Source of the DNA: Aureobasidium sp. EXF-3400
Taxonomy: Eukaryota > Ascomycota > Dothideomycetes > Dothideales > Saccotheciaceae
Direction: 5' to 3'
Length of the DNA: 64,000 nucleotides
Assembly (NCBI GenBank): GCA_024195585.1
Contig: SWBL01000064.1
Location: forward strand, 112,177 to 176,176
The notes under the pieces were generated by a model. It saw nothing but the letters and a program-made list of their open reading frames with translations, made no database searches and had not been told where the DNA came from. Shown piece by piece: positions 45,301 through 54,705 of this stretch (position 1 is the first letter of the stretch; each line of letters begins with the position of its first letter). The position numbers and the translations under genes are program-made.

Positions 45301-46832
45301 GCTTTCCCGAAAGCTGGTGTAGATGTTTGTCCGAACGCGGGTGTAGATGTTTTTCCAAACGCAGGTGTAGCTGCCTGTCCAAACGCAGGTGTAGCTGCCT
45401 GTCCAAACGCAGGTTTGCCGAATGCAGCAAAACCCGTGACAGCCGGGGTGGAGGGCGTGGCTGGAGTAGGAGGGACAGCTTGTGTTTGTGTAGAGGCGAC
45501 TGACACAAGACCAGGGTAAGGGAGTCCTTGACGAACAGCATTCTTGTAGACAATCCACCAAGTACAAAGAAGACCTTCGTTGTTCAGAACCATCAGTGCT
45601 GGCAGAGGGCCCGATGACTCAAGGTCGTCTCCTGGAATGGGCTGCATGACTCTGTCCGTTGAAGAAAGATCCAGATCCATTCCAACGGCTGATGTATCAG
45701 ACATGCCATCCAGAATGCTCATAGGGAATGTAGCACGAGCTGAATCGCTGTCCATGCTGGTAACAGTGTAAGTGTTCGCAGGTCCGCCATTGGCCAGAGG
45801 TTGTGAGGAGTTGGTAATGAGACCAACTTCGCTTCCAGCAGAGGAGCATAGAATCAACATGTCGTCTAAGGTTGGTGGGAACTTTCGCAGTCTGGACACA
45901 AGGAAGTGTGAGGGGAAGCGCTTGGAATCAAGAGCAGGCATGCATGGATCTCCGGCAAAAGGTTGTGAAGTGAAAGCATTCGTTGCCTTATCTCTGCGCA
46001 CCAGGTGGTAAGATGAATCTTGTGCTTCATCCTCAGAGTTGGGAGTATGAATGAACAAGAAGTCATCGTTCGCAATCCAGACGATGCTCGTCATGGGAGC
46101 TGCTTGGTCGAGCTGGGGCGGTTTGGGAATTTGAGCCTTGACAGTGCCTTGAGGGTCGAATTGCTCAGCACCTCCTTCTTCTAAACCAGCAACAAGCTGC
46201 TTGCCCTTGACACTCCAGGAGACGCATCTGACACCCTCGCGGAAAACGGAACTGAACGAGCGTTGCTTCAAGTCGGCGAGCATCAATTTACCATCAGTCA
46301 GGACGACAGCAAAGAGATGGGCGTTGTCGGGACTTGGGTTTGGTGCGAGTGCGCGGATTGAGATGCCGTTGGTGGCTAGTTGGAATGCCGACTCTTTGTT
46401 TCCCTGAAGTAGTGCCTGGACATCGTATACGGCCAGACCTCCTCCTTCTTGTGCAGCGATGACCAGTGAGCTCTCATCTGCTGAGAAGGCGACATGCGAG
46501 ACTTGTGGGACTGAGAGGGAGAGCTGAGGTGTGATATCCTTGGGTTTCTTCTCGGCGCTAGCATCGGGTTCCCAGTATGTCTTTCGCACTGTGTCAGGCG
46601 ACACTAGTATGACAGATTCGGAGGTTCCAGCGGCAATGAGTCCCTTGTTGGACGCAATGGACAAGAGGGAGGCCCAGGCAGGAGGTTGTTTGTCTGCTGG
46701 CCAGGCCTGCGAGAGGCGGACTTTTGAAGCTCCTCCAATATCTTTGAAACCAATAGAGTCCTGGAAGGTCTCGGGAGCCTCATCCAAGGCGTTGGCCTGA
46801 GGGCCGACATTTGCGAAACTCCACGACGACAT
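42342..46832 (-). CDS. NUP159: Nucleoporin NUP159 (Nup214 family)
   Basis: A single exon encodes 1496 residues. The N-terminal 430 residues form a beta-propeller (SLLSIASNKGLIAAGTSESV, VSHVAFSADESSLVIAAQEG, GVRCVSWSVKGKQLVAGLEE). An FG-repeat region follows from about residue 470, with ten tandem octapeptides of the T-P-A-F-G-[QK] type and more dispersed FG motifs. A long acidic tract (about residues 945-1020) precedes a C-terminal coiled coil from about residue 1150. The protein sits on the cytoplasmic face of the nuclear pore, where the propeller binds the helicase Dbp5 in mRNA export and the coiled coil joins the Nup82 complex. The ATG at 46830-46832 gives MSSWSFANVGPQA. Confidence 0.95.
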   Translation of the reverse strand: MSSWSFANVGPQANALDEAPETFQDSIGFKDIGGASKVRLSQAWPADKQPPAWASLLSIASNKGLIAAGTSESVILVSPDTVRKTYWEPDASAEKKPKDITPQLSLSVPQVSHVAFSADESSLVIAAQEGGGLAVYDVQALLQGNKESAFQLATNGISIRALAPNPSPDNAHLFAVVLTDGKLMLADLKQRSFSSVFREGVRCVSWSVKGKQLVAGLEEGGAEQFDPQGTVKAQIPKPPQLDQAAPMTSIVWIANDDFLFIHTPNSEDEAQDSSYHLVRRDKATNAFTSQPFAGDPCMPALDSKRFPSHFLVSRLRKFPPTLDDMLILCSSAGSEVGLITNSSQPLANGGPANTYTVTSMDSDSARATFPMSILDGMSDTSAVGMDLDLSSTDRVMQPIPGDDLESSGPLPALMVLNNEGLLCTWWIVYKNAVRQGLPYPGLVSVASTQTQAVPPTPATPSTPAVTGFAAFGKPAFGQAATPAFGQAATPAFGKTSTPAFGQTSTPAFGKASTPAFGQPSQPVFGQAATPAFGKPSTPAFGQPSQPVFGSSALGNKASPWGQPAAQSTIATPPKGQVFGSALGGASGNTTFGSSSALGNKTPAWATSSSNSQPAFGKPSESGASGFAKFTTPAKDENKPSVSPFAAIGNKDQTKSSSPFAAFNTHKPSPLSFSFGQPSTAATPEKAAEETKEETMEDEPEETPQEEPAKETPATNVVEAPKPQTTTFGQPSEKPQSSVLGETTDKPKTSSLFGTTPDKPKTSSLFGQSTDSTKSSGSVFGQPAKQTGFQFGKPSGKPTSPLSRDSSPDKPSKLPTLGGFKLGSTFQGDGSAKDDLPASKQGGGSLFGSSFSNMLGEASKQTKLPTPIKKEPGTEAPKLNDIPSKKDDEPAVEAEEAPLPPDFTSSKPKQSVEEEVPPIAGSPPVDLGDESGQLPASDDEEEGEDEEEDGSWVQDDGEDVEDEDDEEEDESGDEEEYDEEDEDDEDEDESEAEEPENTFDIEKASKTPFGSRLSFPSLSHSTGNAGNLLQPTSPVPSTTPAGLPKGPFFAPPSKSQDSPRSPSPIRQTSSTPAGLPTSRQQSQPITVPSLKGPFKSSKSSPAPRPESPQVPDAGELSDEEDVRVRELLASEVEPSMDLEPFIAHQDYVGRVNKLGIAGQIEKVYRDINSMIDTLGLNARSLESFVKGHETQYKQAGRERSDLEEAEEWCLVEVNELGIVQKEIASDLEAGKVDGVAQKLEELAELQKDATRLRTRTVDMRKQIGARADPQQRATHRASPLTNDAQMQQNELREGVTKVQKQLLDAEEALSVLRADLAAAPSQGPAAQRVPTVEAVTNTIIKMTAMIEQKSGDVDVLEAQIRRLPGGLANLNISDSNEDILRSSIRSVRPLERSTSGNLFGTPPATRGKNAVANGATPLGISGMLGRFGGSLRRDNGDAEFGRSSIMLDGTPRRKMADVSIEEVRRYQDRAAQRKRVLAALKQTVEKKGTRVTGVGKT
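45187..45420 (-). repeat. 24-bp tandem repeat coding FG octapeptides in NUP159
   Basis: About ten units of 24 bp code for the octapeptide [TQ]-P-[AV]-F-G-[QK]-x-[AS]. Neighbouring units on the plus strand read GGTGTAGATG/GGTGTAGCTG followed by a short variable part. Copies are close enough to suggest recent expansion. Confidence 0.8.
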
Positions 46833-47323
46833 GGTGGTTGATGTGTAGGAGCGAGCTCTAGCTTATGTGCAGATGCGCGCGCGCGATGCGCATAAGGTCG
46901 TGGTGTTTGCGGGATCCTTCAAGTATTATGCTGATCAAGATGCGTACTGAATGCCTGAGTTAGAAGAAGCAGTATAATAGTGTGACAACGCTTTGTGCGA
47001 GAGGGCGTATTGAAGTGACAAACAAAAGTTATTTGACTATCACTTGAGCTTTGCTGCTTGCTTGCTTGTCGCGCATCCCACTCGCGCTAACGATTCACTC
47101 GTGTCTTGGCATTAATGGTATATGATTCGCGTCAATTCGTCAATACTTGCCGCAACACGACACACTTGATTGGTCATGTTCAGCACTCGTAAATAGTTTG
47201 ATTCGATCTTTGTTGGCTTCTCTATCCGCTCTGGTATCTCCTGATCCGACTAACATAATCCCTTTTTGGCTTGCTATGGTATGTATGCCTGAGAACGCCT
47301 TTTCGCCCATCTCCCATGTCTCA
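46833..47323. promoter_or_regulatory. NUP159 upstream region
   Basis: 491 bp between the NUP159 start and the ARP4 stop, both on the minus strand. A short GCGCGCGCG run lies at about 46876-46886. No gene seen. Confidence 0.4.
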
Positions 47324-49123
47324 TTATTTGCATCGCTTCTCAATGATGCTAGAGCCGTGCTCCTCGTATTCTTTCTTAGATATCCACATCTAATCTGGTC
47401 AGTATCTTGCCATGCAATATGAGTGGAGGCAAAGCTTACCTGGTGGAAAGTGCCCAAACTTGCGAGAATGCTACCACCAACCCATGATCCGTACTTTCTG
47501 TCAGTCACGATGTTGCTTGCATGTACTCTCACGCGTGGGTTAGGATATAGTGCCGAGAGCTCTCCGTGTAGACGTTCTGCGAGCTTATCGAGCAGACTGC
47601 CACCTCCGGTGAGGACAATGTTGTTCAAAAGCACTGGTCTAATCTCAACATCTACAGCAGACAAAGCAGCTTGGACCATTGCTGTGATTGTGTGCTTTTG
47701 GTCTGGTGTAGGGTGACTGTCGTCGGTGAGTGCTGCCTTGGCGTCAAACAATCCCTCGGCCACTCGGAAGCGTTCGATACCAAAGACTTGGTTCCAACCG
47801 TCCGGCATTTCAAAGGGTCGTGGAGGCAGAGTCTTGACAGTATCGACATTGACATGGTTGCTCATGCCATCTGTCAGGTCGAGCTTGCCAGGACCTTGCC
47901 ATACTTGTACCATGCTTTCTTTGAAAGACGTGAAGATGCGCTCTTCTTCGTTCTTTCTGAATGAGTCTGTTGGTGGAACATCGAACTTGACGTATGAGGC
48001 GTTTGGAGCTTGACCAGCGTCGACAGGTGACTTGGACTTAACCATGTAGTGAGGCGTTAAAGAAACCACGGGATCCATCTTGGAGAACTGCAGGCGCAGT
48101 TGTTCTGAGACAAAGTTGCCGCCCAGTGATGATTTTTGAATGCCTGTGAAAATGTCAGCTACTGTCAGAAAGACGTTCGACGCGCAGCAGATGGGCAAGA
48201 GATGCTGTTGTCAGTATAAAGCCTTGTCACAGGCATCTTCGTCACAGTCCAACTTGTGGCTACGTTGACCGTCGTGAGATAATTGAAAAGTTTCATCACG
48301 GAAAACAGCATGAAGAGACGGCGCTCGAGGTGAAAAATGCAAGCCTACCTTTCTTAAGAACGAATCCATCATGCACGGGAGTGACGGAGGTGGTGCTGGC
48401 GCCGATGTCAATGACTAGCGCGTTAGGCTTGCCAGAAGCAAATCTACAAGACAATCAGCAATGCATCATTTGTGTCAGAAATGGATTGACATACGCTGCC
48501 AGAACACCGGTCTTGCCTAGCCAGAAGGCAGGAGCACCCCAGTCTTCGAGGGCGATTTCCATGCACTTTGCGCGGTGCTTCGCAGGATTCCAAGCAGGCT
48601 CTGACATGAGCAGAGGGTGTTCACTCATTGGCTTCTCTTGCTCCTCGATTCCCTCCATAGCAACATCACCGTCACCGTCTCCAGCTTCGTCTCCTTCCTT
48701 TTTGTCGTCATTAAGGCCATTCTTGGCAGCGGACGTAGGTCGAGCACCTGTCAGGCGCGACGTGATACTGTATTCCCAGAGTCTCGCAGCAGCATCCCAG
48801 TCCTCGACGATGCCATCCGAATCGTAGGGGCTATGGATTTCCATGTGTGGTTGAGGGTTGTGAATGGCATTCTCGCCAAAGAGATAACGCGATTTCGAGT
48901 CGGCATCGGCGCCAGCAATTGAGCCATAGACGGAGGGAACTACAGACTTGGGAGTGTCTTCTCCAGCAAAGCCGGCGCGAGTGGTGAAGGAACCGGGATC
49001 GAGAACCAGAGCATTGATCTCATCTGCGGCGCGTCAATGAGTGTCCAAGAGTCGCCGTAGTGTGGAAAGAGGCATCCTACCTCCAGCATACTCCTGCGGT
49101 GCAGGTGCATTGTATGAGTTCAT
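47324..49123 (-). CDS. ARP4: Actin-related protein 4
   Basis: Five exons (49123-49081, 49023-48495, 48443-48349, 48143-47440, 47389-47324) with introns of 57, 51, 205 and 50 bp give 478 residues, near the 489 of yeast Arp4. The start [20 protein letters not shown] leads into [20 protein letters not shown], the first phosphate-binding loop of the actin fold. [20 protein letters not shown] is the second. [19 protein letters not shown] and [20 protein letters not shown] follow, with the Arp4 ending [11 protein letters not shown]. Arp4 is a subunit of the INO80, SWR1 and NuA4 chromatin complexes. A charged insert of Asp/Glu/Lys (about residues 120-145) is species-specific. The 205-bp intron is long for this region. 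Divergent with GUP1. Confidence 0.95.
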
Positions 49124-49378
49124 TTTTGTCAGATGCGATTATGTAGAATGCGATGGAGGAGAGTTGCGACAATTGAAGCTCGTCCACTATTCTGGGAACA
49201 CGCGCCTGCCAAGCTTTTGGCATGTATCTCCGCGTCCAAGGGTCTCTACCACATATACCACCCCTGATCCTTGACTCCGTACTTCGCAGGTAGCATTGAG
49301 CGTTTCTAGCGGGTGCTCAGTCTACGAAACTCATAACGAAAATCAGCTCGGTCTGTTTTTTATGGGTTCAGAAGCAAG
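49124..49378. promoter_or_regulatory. Shared divergent promoter ARP4/GUP1
   Basis: Only 255 bp lie between the two outward ATGs, so the genes must share promoter DNA. No TATA box is obvious. Confidence 0.5.
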
Positions 49379-51438
49379 ATGTCGTGGCTCTCCTTCATAA
49401 AGAAGCTATACTCTCTTGACACCTTGGACACTCGTTTCACCACATCGACAAAGACTCCCCACAAACTCACAACCGAGGAGTCAATAGCAGGTTCAAAACT
49501 TCCAGCTCAACAAGTCATTCAACCAGGAAAGAATCAGTCTTTGCCGGGAGCTCAGCCATCAAAATGGAATACTCCAGAGTTCTACTTTTACTACCTTTGC
49601 TTTCTTACCATTCCGATTTTCATGGTAAAAGCTGTTTATGATGTTTCCCAAGGTAGTTCTTCTTCAGTCTCGGCATAGTTTTCCACTAACGGTGTTTGCA
49701 GAATCTCACCCTAATTACTCTCGGTATTCACATCTGTTGTCAGACGGCTGGATCCCTGGCCGCAAAGTTGTATGTATATGCATGGTCTTCGAAGATTCTT
49801 CTGACTAAGTCATATCAAGGACAACTCAGACTCTCAGTATGCTGGCTTCCGTGACAACATTCCTTATATGTCGCTTCTCTTGATCTTGCATCCATTACTC
49901 CGCAAGGCCTACAACTCTTTCTGGCGCATAGACTCATATACTAAGCCTGCTCCTGCTAGCAGCAGAAATCCTGGACTCACACAGGGCCTGAGTCCCTCTG
50001 CTGCTGCAGACGCCAGGATGGACTACAGAATATCCTTTGATGTCATGTTTGCAGTTATCTTCATATTTGCACTACACGGCGTCTCCGCTTTGAAAGTCTT
50101 ATTCATCTTGTACACCAATTACAAACTGGCCACTCAGCTTCCCAGAGCCTACGTTCCTGCTGCCACATGGACGTTCAACGTTGGAATCCTATTCGCAAAC
50201 GAGTTGTGCCATGGCTACCCGCTGGCTGATGTTGCTGCCTTTGTTCTGCCTTCGCAAACTAGTGCCTCGGAGAAGAGCAATCAGACACCTGGATGGGCCG
50301 GTCGGGTCGATAGCTATGGCGGAATCTTGCCTCGCTGGGAGATTCTTTTCAATATTACTGTGCTCCGTCTGATCAGTTTCAACCTTGATTACTATTGGAG
50401 TTTGGGTGCTCCTTCTTCTATTGAGGTATGTCATACAACAATCAACACTCTCTCTTGAGAATATGAGCTGATAGCCTGAAGAAGAAACAACTTGATCCCT
50501 CGAATCTGTCAGAGCGCGACAGAGTTTCTGTACCTGCTAAGCCAGCGGACTTTAGCTTCCGCAATTATCTTGCTTACGCCCTGTACTCGCCTCTGTACCT
50601 TGCAGGACCTATACTGACATTCAACGACTACATCTCGCAATCCCGCTACCCGCTTGCATCCATCAGCACTAAACGCACACTGATGTACGGTATTCGTTTC
50701 CTCGTCTGCGTGCTTACCATGGAGTTGTGCCTTCACTTCCTATACGCTGTGGCCATTAGTAAAGCACAACCAGCTTGGGAGGTGTATACACCTATGCAGT
50801 TGAGTATGCTCGGATACTTCAACCTTCACATCATCTGGCTTAAGTTGTTGATTCCTTGGCGCTTCTTCCGACTCTGGTCACTCGTGGATGGCATCGATCC
50901 GCCTGAAAATATGGTTCGCTGCATGAGCGACAACTACTCGGCACTGGCCTTCTGGCGTGGCTGGCACAGGAGTTTCAACCGCTGGATCGTCAGATATATC
51001 TACATTCCCATTGGTGGCAGTGGACAAGGCAAAGTGCGCGCCATTGGCAACTTCCTCGCTGTCTTTACCTTTGTTGCACTTTGGCACGATATCAACCTCA
51101 AGCTACTTATCTGGGGTTGGCTCATCACATTGTTCGTTCTGCCCGAGGTCATTTGCACACTTCTGTTCCCCGCCAAGAAGTGGAAGGACAGCCCAAATGT
51201 TTATCGCTGGATCTGTGGTGTTGGTGCTACCGGAAACATCTTGATGATGATGGCAGCCAATCTTGTCGGCTTTGCTATCGGTGTCGATGGCTTGAAGGCG
51301 ATGGTTGGCAACATCGTTGGTAGTCTTGGTGGATGGGCATTCCTGCTCGGTGTTTGCGGCACATTATTTGTTGGTGTTCAAGTCATGTTCGAGGTTCGCG
51401 AAAGTGAAAAGAGGAAGGGCATCAACTTGAAGTGTTAA
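49379..51438 (+). CDS. GUP1: MBOAT acyltransferase GUP1 (GPI-lipid remodelling)
   Basis: Exons 49379-49652, 49702-49769, 49820-50425 and 50482-51438 with introns of 49, 50 and 56 bp encode 634 residues. The N-terminus has SWLSFIKKLYSLDTLDTRF, then the first membrane helix FYFYYLCFLTIPIFMVKAVY. About ten membrane segments follow. The MBOAT core includes YSPLYLAGPILTFNDYISQ, FWRGWHRSFNRWIVRYIYIP and FTFVALWHDINLKLLIWGW, the last with the catalytic His. Gup1 adds a C26 acyl chain to GPI anchors in the ER; older work called it a glycerol uptake protein. The last acceptor is a tandem NAGNAG (GAAGAAG), so products differing by one Lys may occur. Six bp upstream an alternative acceptor would break the frame. 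Confidence 0.95.
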
Positions 51439-51773
51439 GCCAGTCTTATTAACAAGATATGTATAACAAAAGAATATGAGGAACTGTGTCATAACGCATA
51501 TTGCTGACTTTGTGTTGTTAAATTGTCTTGAGGTTGATCTTTTTATGCTGGGCTCGGCAGCACTGAAGCTTTCTCGACCGAAAGACATGAGCCAGATTCA
51601 AACATGACTCAATGCTGAACATTTCTTCACGAATTCTTATTCTAGTCTTGCAGTGTCTGATTCCAGAAGTAGGATCTCAACCAGAAAGTCAAAAATGACT
51701 TCATCGAAGGAAACATCGAATCTCGCCGCGGACTACTCTCGCGGTGTCTCCTCTAGGACTAGCCCTGGTATAC
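51439..51773. other. Gap upstream of the WD40 gene
   Basis: 335 bp with the GUP1 3' end and the WD40 gene promoter. A short plus-strand open frame starts at 51653 (TSSKETSNLAADYSRG) and overlaps the next gene in another frame. It might be an upstream exon, but no clean donor links it. Confidence 0.35.
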
Positions 51774-53063
51774 ATGACTTTCAACATCGAAATTTTGAAT
51801 GTTTCGTTCTTTATAGAGATTCCATTGCTCGTCGTCCTTTCATCTTATGATATCGGCTATACTGGTTGCCTGCAGTCTCCTCTCGGAACACTACTCATTT
51901 GCGCTGCACTACTTCCTCTCATCATGCATGCTTCAGCGACATTGGTTCATAACCTCAAAGGTCACACCGATGAGGTTGGGCGACTACTATTCTCCCTAGA
52001 TGGGAAAAAACTGGCAGCTTGCGACGACTTGATAATCACGCTCTGGGATGTGGACACTGGTACTCTCCGAAGCAAATTTGAACCTTTGAATGATCAATTC
52101 TTCGAGATGGCCTTCTCGCCTGACAGTAAATGGATAGCAGCAGCGTCTGAGGACGGACATGCTCGGGTCTGGAGTACTAAGACAGGTCAATTAAAGCATG
52201 TTCTAAGTGTCGAAGACGAAAGGATGCTTTCATTGGTGTTTTCTGCGGACAGCAAGTCAATCGTTACTGGTTCTGAGAATCTCAGGATCTGGGATGTGGC
52301 TACTGGAGAACTACGACATACACTCTCTGCCCCAGACGACCGATCATTGTCCTTCACAGCGGTGCATGAGAGAGGTGAATTCCCATACCCACCAGAAATT
52401 TCTGAGGTTGCATTCTCTCTAGATGGCAAGTTGTTGGCTTCTGCTTGTCCAAACACATCCACAATATCTCTCTGGGACACAGAATCATGGAAGCTAGGAC
52501 ACACAATTCAAGGATGTGCACTAGATTTCTCGGCCGATGGCAAGCATCTGGCAGTCTGGGTCAGTGATCACGAAACCATCCAGATCTACAACACAAATAC
52601 CTGGCAGCTGCAGAGTGCTATAGAGAAGAAAGAAGACGGAGCCTTTCCAGGAGTGTTCTCACCCGACAGCAAGTCATTTGTCACGAAATCAGGCCATCAG
52701 ATACAAATCTGGTCTGCCGAAACTGGCAAAGCTATCAAGACATTTGTCAATTCCCGACAAAAGGTCCTGGCGGAGTTTGAGGATCCTCAAGAAGAGATCT
52801 GCAAGCTTGTCTTCTCACCAGATGGAAAGATCTTGATATCAGGTGCGGAAGAGTGCAGTCTCAGGCTTCAAAAGGTTGAAGATGGAGATCTTTTGCTGGA
52901 ACTTCAGCACGAAGATGGAGCTAGAGATGTCTACAATAGTTCTTGGACTAGAGGAGATCCTCCTGCGGTTGAGGTTCTGTTTGGCGATGATGGAGGAAAA
53001 GTCGCTATCGCATTCCCTGATGGTAGTGTCAGGATTTGGGACGTGAGGTGGGAAACGACTTAA
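51774..53063 (+). CDS. WD40-repeat protein of unknown function, possibly the C-terminal part of an NLR-like gene
   Basis: A single exon from the ATG at 51774 encodes 429 residues; the frame extends upstream only to a GTG. The first 55 residues are unusually hydrophobic (IEIPLLVVLSSYDIGYTG, TLLICAALLPLIM). From residue 60 come seven or so WD40-like repeats: LVHNLKGHTDEVGRLLFS, LIITLWDVDTGTL, FSPDSKWIAAASEDGHARVW, and the ending FPDGSVRIWDVRW. Sequence style (L-x-G-H-T-D-x-V start) resembles the WD40 sensor ends of fungal NACHT-WD40 (NWD) proteins, but no NACHT domain lies upstream. It could be a truncated NWD relic or a stand-alone propeller with a membrane anchor. Confidence 0.7.
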   Translation: MTFNIEILNVSFFIEIPLLVVLSSYDIGYTGCLQSPLGTLLICAALLPLIMHASATLVHNLKGHTDEVGRLLFSLDGKKLAACDDLIITLWDVDTGTLRSKFEPLNDQFFEMAFSPDSKWIAAASEDGHARVWSTKTGQLKHVLSVEDERMLSLVFSADSKSIVTGSENLRIWDVATGELRHTLSAPDDRSLSFTAVHERGEFPYPPEISEVAFSLDGKLLASACPNTSTISLWDTESWKLGHTIQGCALDFSADGKHLAVWVSDHETIQIYNTNTWQLQSAIEKKEDGAFPGVFSPDSKSFVTKSGHQIQIWSAETGKAIKTFVNSRQKVLAEFEDPQEEICKLVFSPDGKILISGAEECSLRLQKVEDGDLLLELQHEDGARDVYNSSWTRGDPPAVEVLFGDDGGKVAIAFPDGSVRIWDVRWETT

Positions 53064-53438
53064 GCAAAGCAAGGGAAGTTGGGGCTGATTAAAGAACTGA
53101 TAAGATCAATGGACGGAGGATGGTATACCCAGAGCAGGAAGATGGTTTGCAAAATCTCATGTGTCGTGTCTGAGAAGCTGTTGCGCGTTGTGTCGCTCAA
53201 GGGACCGAGAAGTGGCACTACCAAACACTTATGATCAGATTAACAACATCATCACAATCTTCTACAGCTTGAACATTCCAAGTCATGAATCACATGTTGC
53301 CAGGTGGTTGATAAAACACCGTTTTACGAATGTTAAAACCGCCACCCTGTTCCCATGACGCGTCGGAGGTGGTATAGCTAAATCCTTCAAACCCCGACCA
53401 CCCCCCACGTGTTTCAGACACCACCGTCTGCCTACTTC
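53064..53438. other. Gap between the WD40 and PRiA4 genes
   Basis: 375 bp with no gene seen. A short frame at 53161-53358 has no homology. A C-run (CCCCCC) lies just before the next gene at about 53400. Confidence 0.4.
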
Positions 53439-54494
53439 ATGAGTACAACATCCAGTACATTCAGTGACACAGATCTTGTGCTGGATTATCTTATGATCAG
53501 GCGTCTAATCAGAGCAAGAGAAGAACGTTCACCATCATCAGAATCAATGGCAGAAAGAAGACCCAAACGCCAACGCATCAGCTTGGGAGGACCAGCTGTG
53601 GACGCGTCTTTTGAGGACTATCTTACCGGGAAAACCACAGAAAAATCTTCCGAAGACGAAGAAGAATTTGATCAAGAAAACCAGGATCCTGAGGATGAGC
53701 TTGAAGAAGACGAGGAAGAATACGACGAGGATGAACCCGAACCACAACCAGCTCCAAGTAGAGCAGCTTCTTCTTCCACAACAACAGCACCAATCACAAA
53801 CCCCCGAGACCTGGTTCTCAGAATCCACGCCCATCAAAACAACACACCCAGCAGTTCTGCAAAAGACATTTTCTATCTCGTGCAAGTGTGGTCGCTGTTC
53901 GGAGAGGTTCCCGTAGAAGTCACACGTCTGTTGCGCGTGCCAGCTACTCTCCTCTTTGAACAATTTTCAGAAGCAATCTGTGCATCACTAGACTGGGATG
54001 AAATCCACCTGTGGAAATTTTCCCTCGAGCCACGACCGAAAACTGCAGCAAAAAAGAACAAATACCCAGACGAACGCAAGGAAATTGCAAGTATCAAAGA
54101 TTGTGGTCCGGGCGGTATGCACAATCTAGGTGCAGATGTCAGTTCCTCCAAAGATCTGGATTCCAAAAAAGTGCGTTTGATGGATGTTTGGAATGTTACT
54201 CAAGCTCCAGAGGTCAGGAATCTGAGAATGTTCTTTACGTATGACTGCTATGGCGACTGGTCAACAGCCTCAATCACGTTCATGGGTGTTGCAGCGGAAG
54301 GCTTGCAAGCTGCGGATCTTGGGGTCAAGGTTAAGAGGAATCAAGTTATTTGGTGCGTTGGTGGGAGTGGAGCCAGTGTACCGGTAGGCGTGCCAGAAGA
54401 CGAGTTTGATGAGTGGGAGGCGGAGACTAACAAGCATGAGTGGGAGATTGGTGATGTAAACAAACACTTGGCTGAGATCAAGGTCAAGGTGTAG
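53439..54494 (+). CDS. PRiA4_ORF3-like domain protein with an acidic N-terminus
   Basis: A single exon from the ATG at 53439 encodes 351 residues (the frame extends upstream to a GTG). Residues 40-120 are strongly acidic (many Glu/Asp runs) after a basic RRPKRQRIS patch that could be a nuclear signal. From about residue 135 the sequence matches the pRiA4b ORF-3 family: LVLRIHAHQNN, a segment VEVTRLLRVPATLLFEQFSE, ICASLDWDEIHLWKF, then YDCYGDWSTASITF in place of the usual YDFGDDW, and CVGGSGASVPVGVPED in place of the usual C-x-G-G-x-G-x-x-P-P-E-D. The family is common on bacterial plasmids and insertion sequences and its function is unknown. Bacterial origin followed by fusion is inference. 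Confidence 0.75.
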   Translation: MSTTSSTFSDTDLVLDYLMIRRLIRAREERSPSSESMAERRPKRQRISLGGPAVDASFEDYLTGKTTEKSSEDEEEFDQENQDPEDELEEDEEEYDEDEPEPQPAPSRAASSSTTTAPITNPRDLVLRIHAHQNNTPSSSAKDIFYLVQVWSLFGEVPVEVTRLLRVPATLLFEQFSEAICASLDWDEIHLWKFSLEPRPKTAAKKNKYPDERKEIASIKDCGPGGMHNLGADVSSSKDLDSKKVRLMDVWNVTQAPEVRNLRMFFTYDCYGDWSTASITFMGVAAEGLQAADLGVKVKRNQVIWCVGGSGASVPVGVPEDEFDEWEAETNKHEWEIGDVNKHLAEIKVKV

Positions 54495-54705
54495 GTGTTG
54501 TGATAACGACACCGTTGATGGATGTGTGCTGTACATAATGAAAGGAGCGAGAAGACTTGAAGATGCACTCATTGCTTTGTAGATCACAAGATTCATGTCT
54601 AATATAATTCTTTGCTATTCTTACAAGTTCTATTTTTACAGTTCCTATGCAAATGCTTCATCAAGATTAAGCCTTGATACCATTACCAGACACATTCAAA
54701 GTTCC

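Noticed and set aside
42342..46832. Large plus-strand open frames opposite NUP159
   Set aside because: They mirror the acidic and FG-coding repeats of the real gene and have no independent signal.
51744..51773. WD40 gene start at 51744
   Set aside because: The codon is GTG; the first ATG is at 51774.
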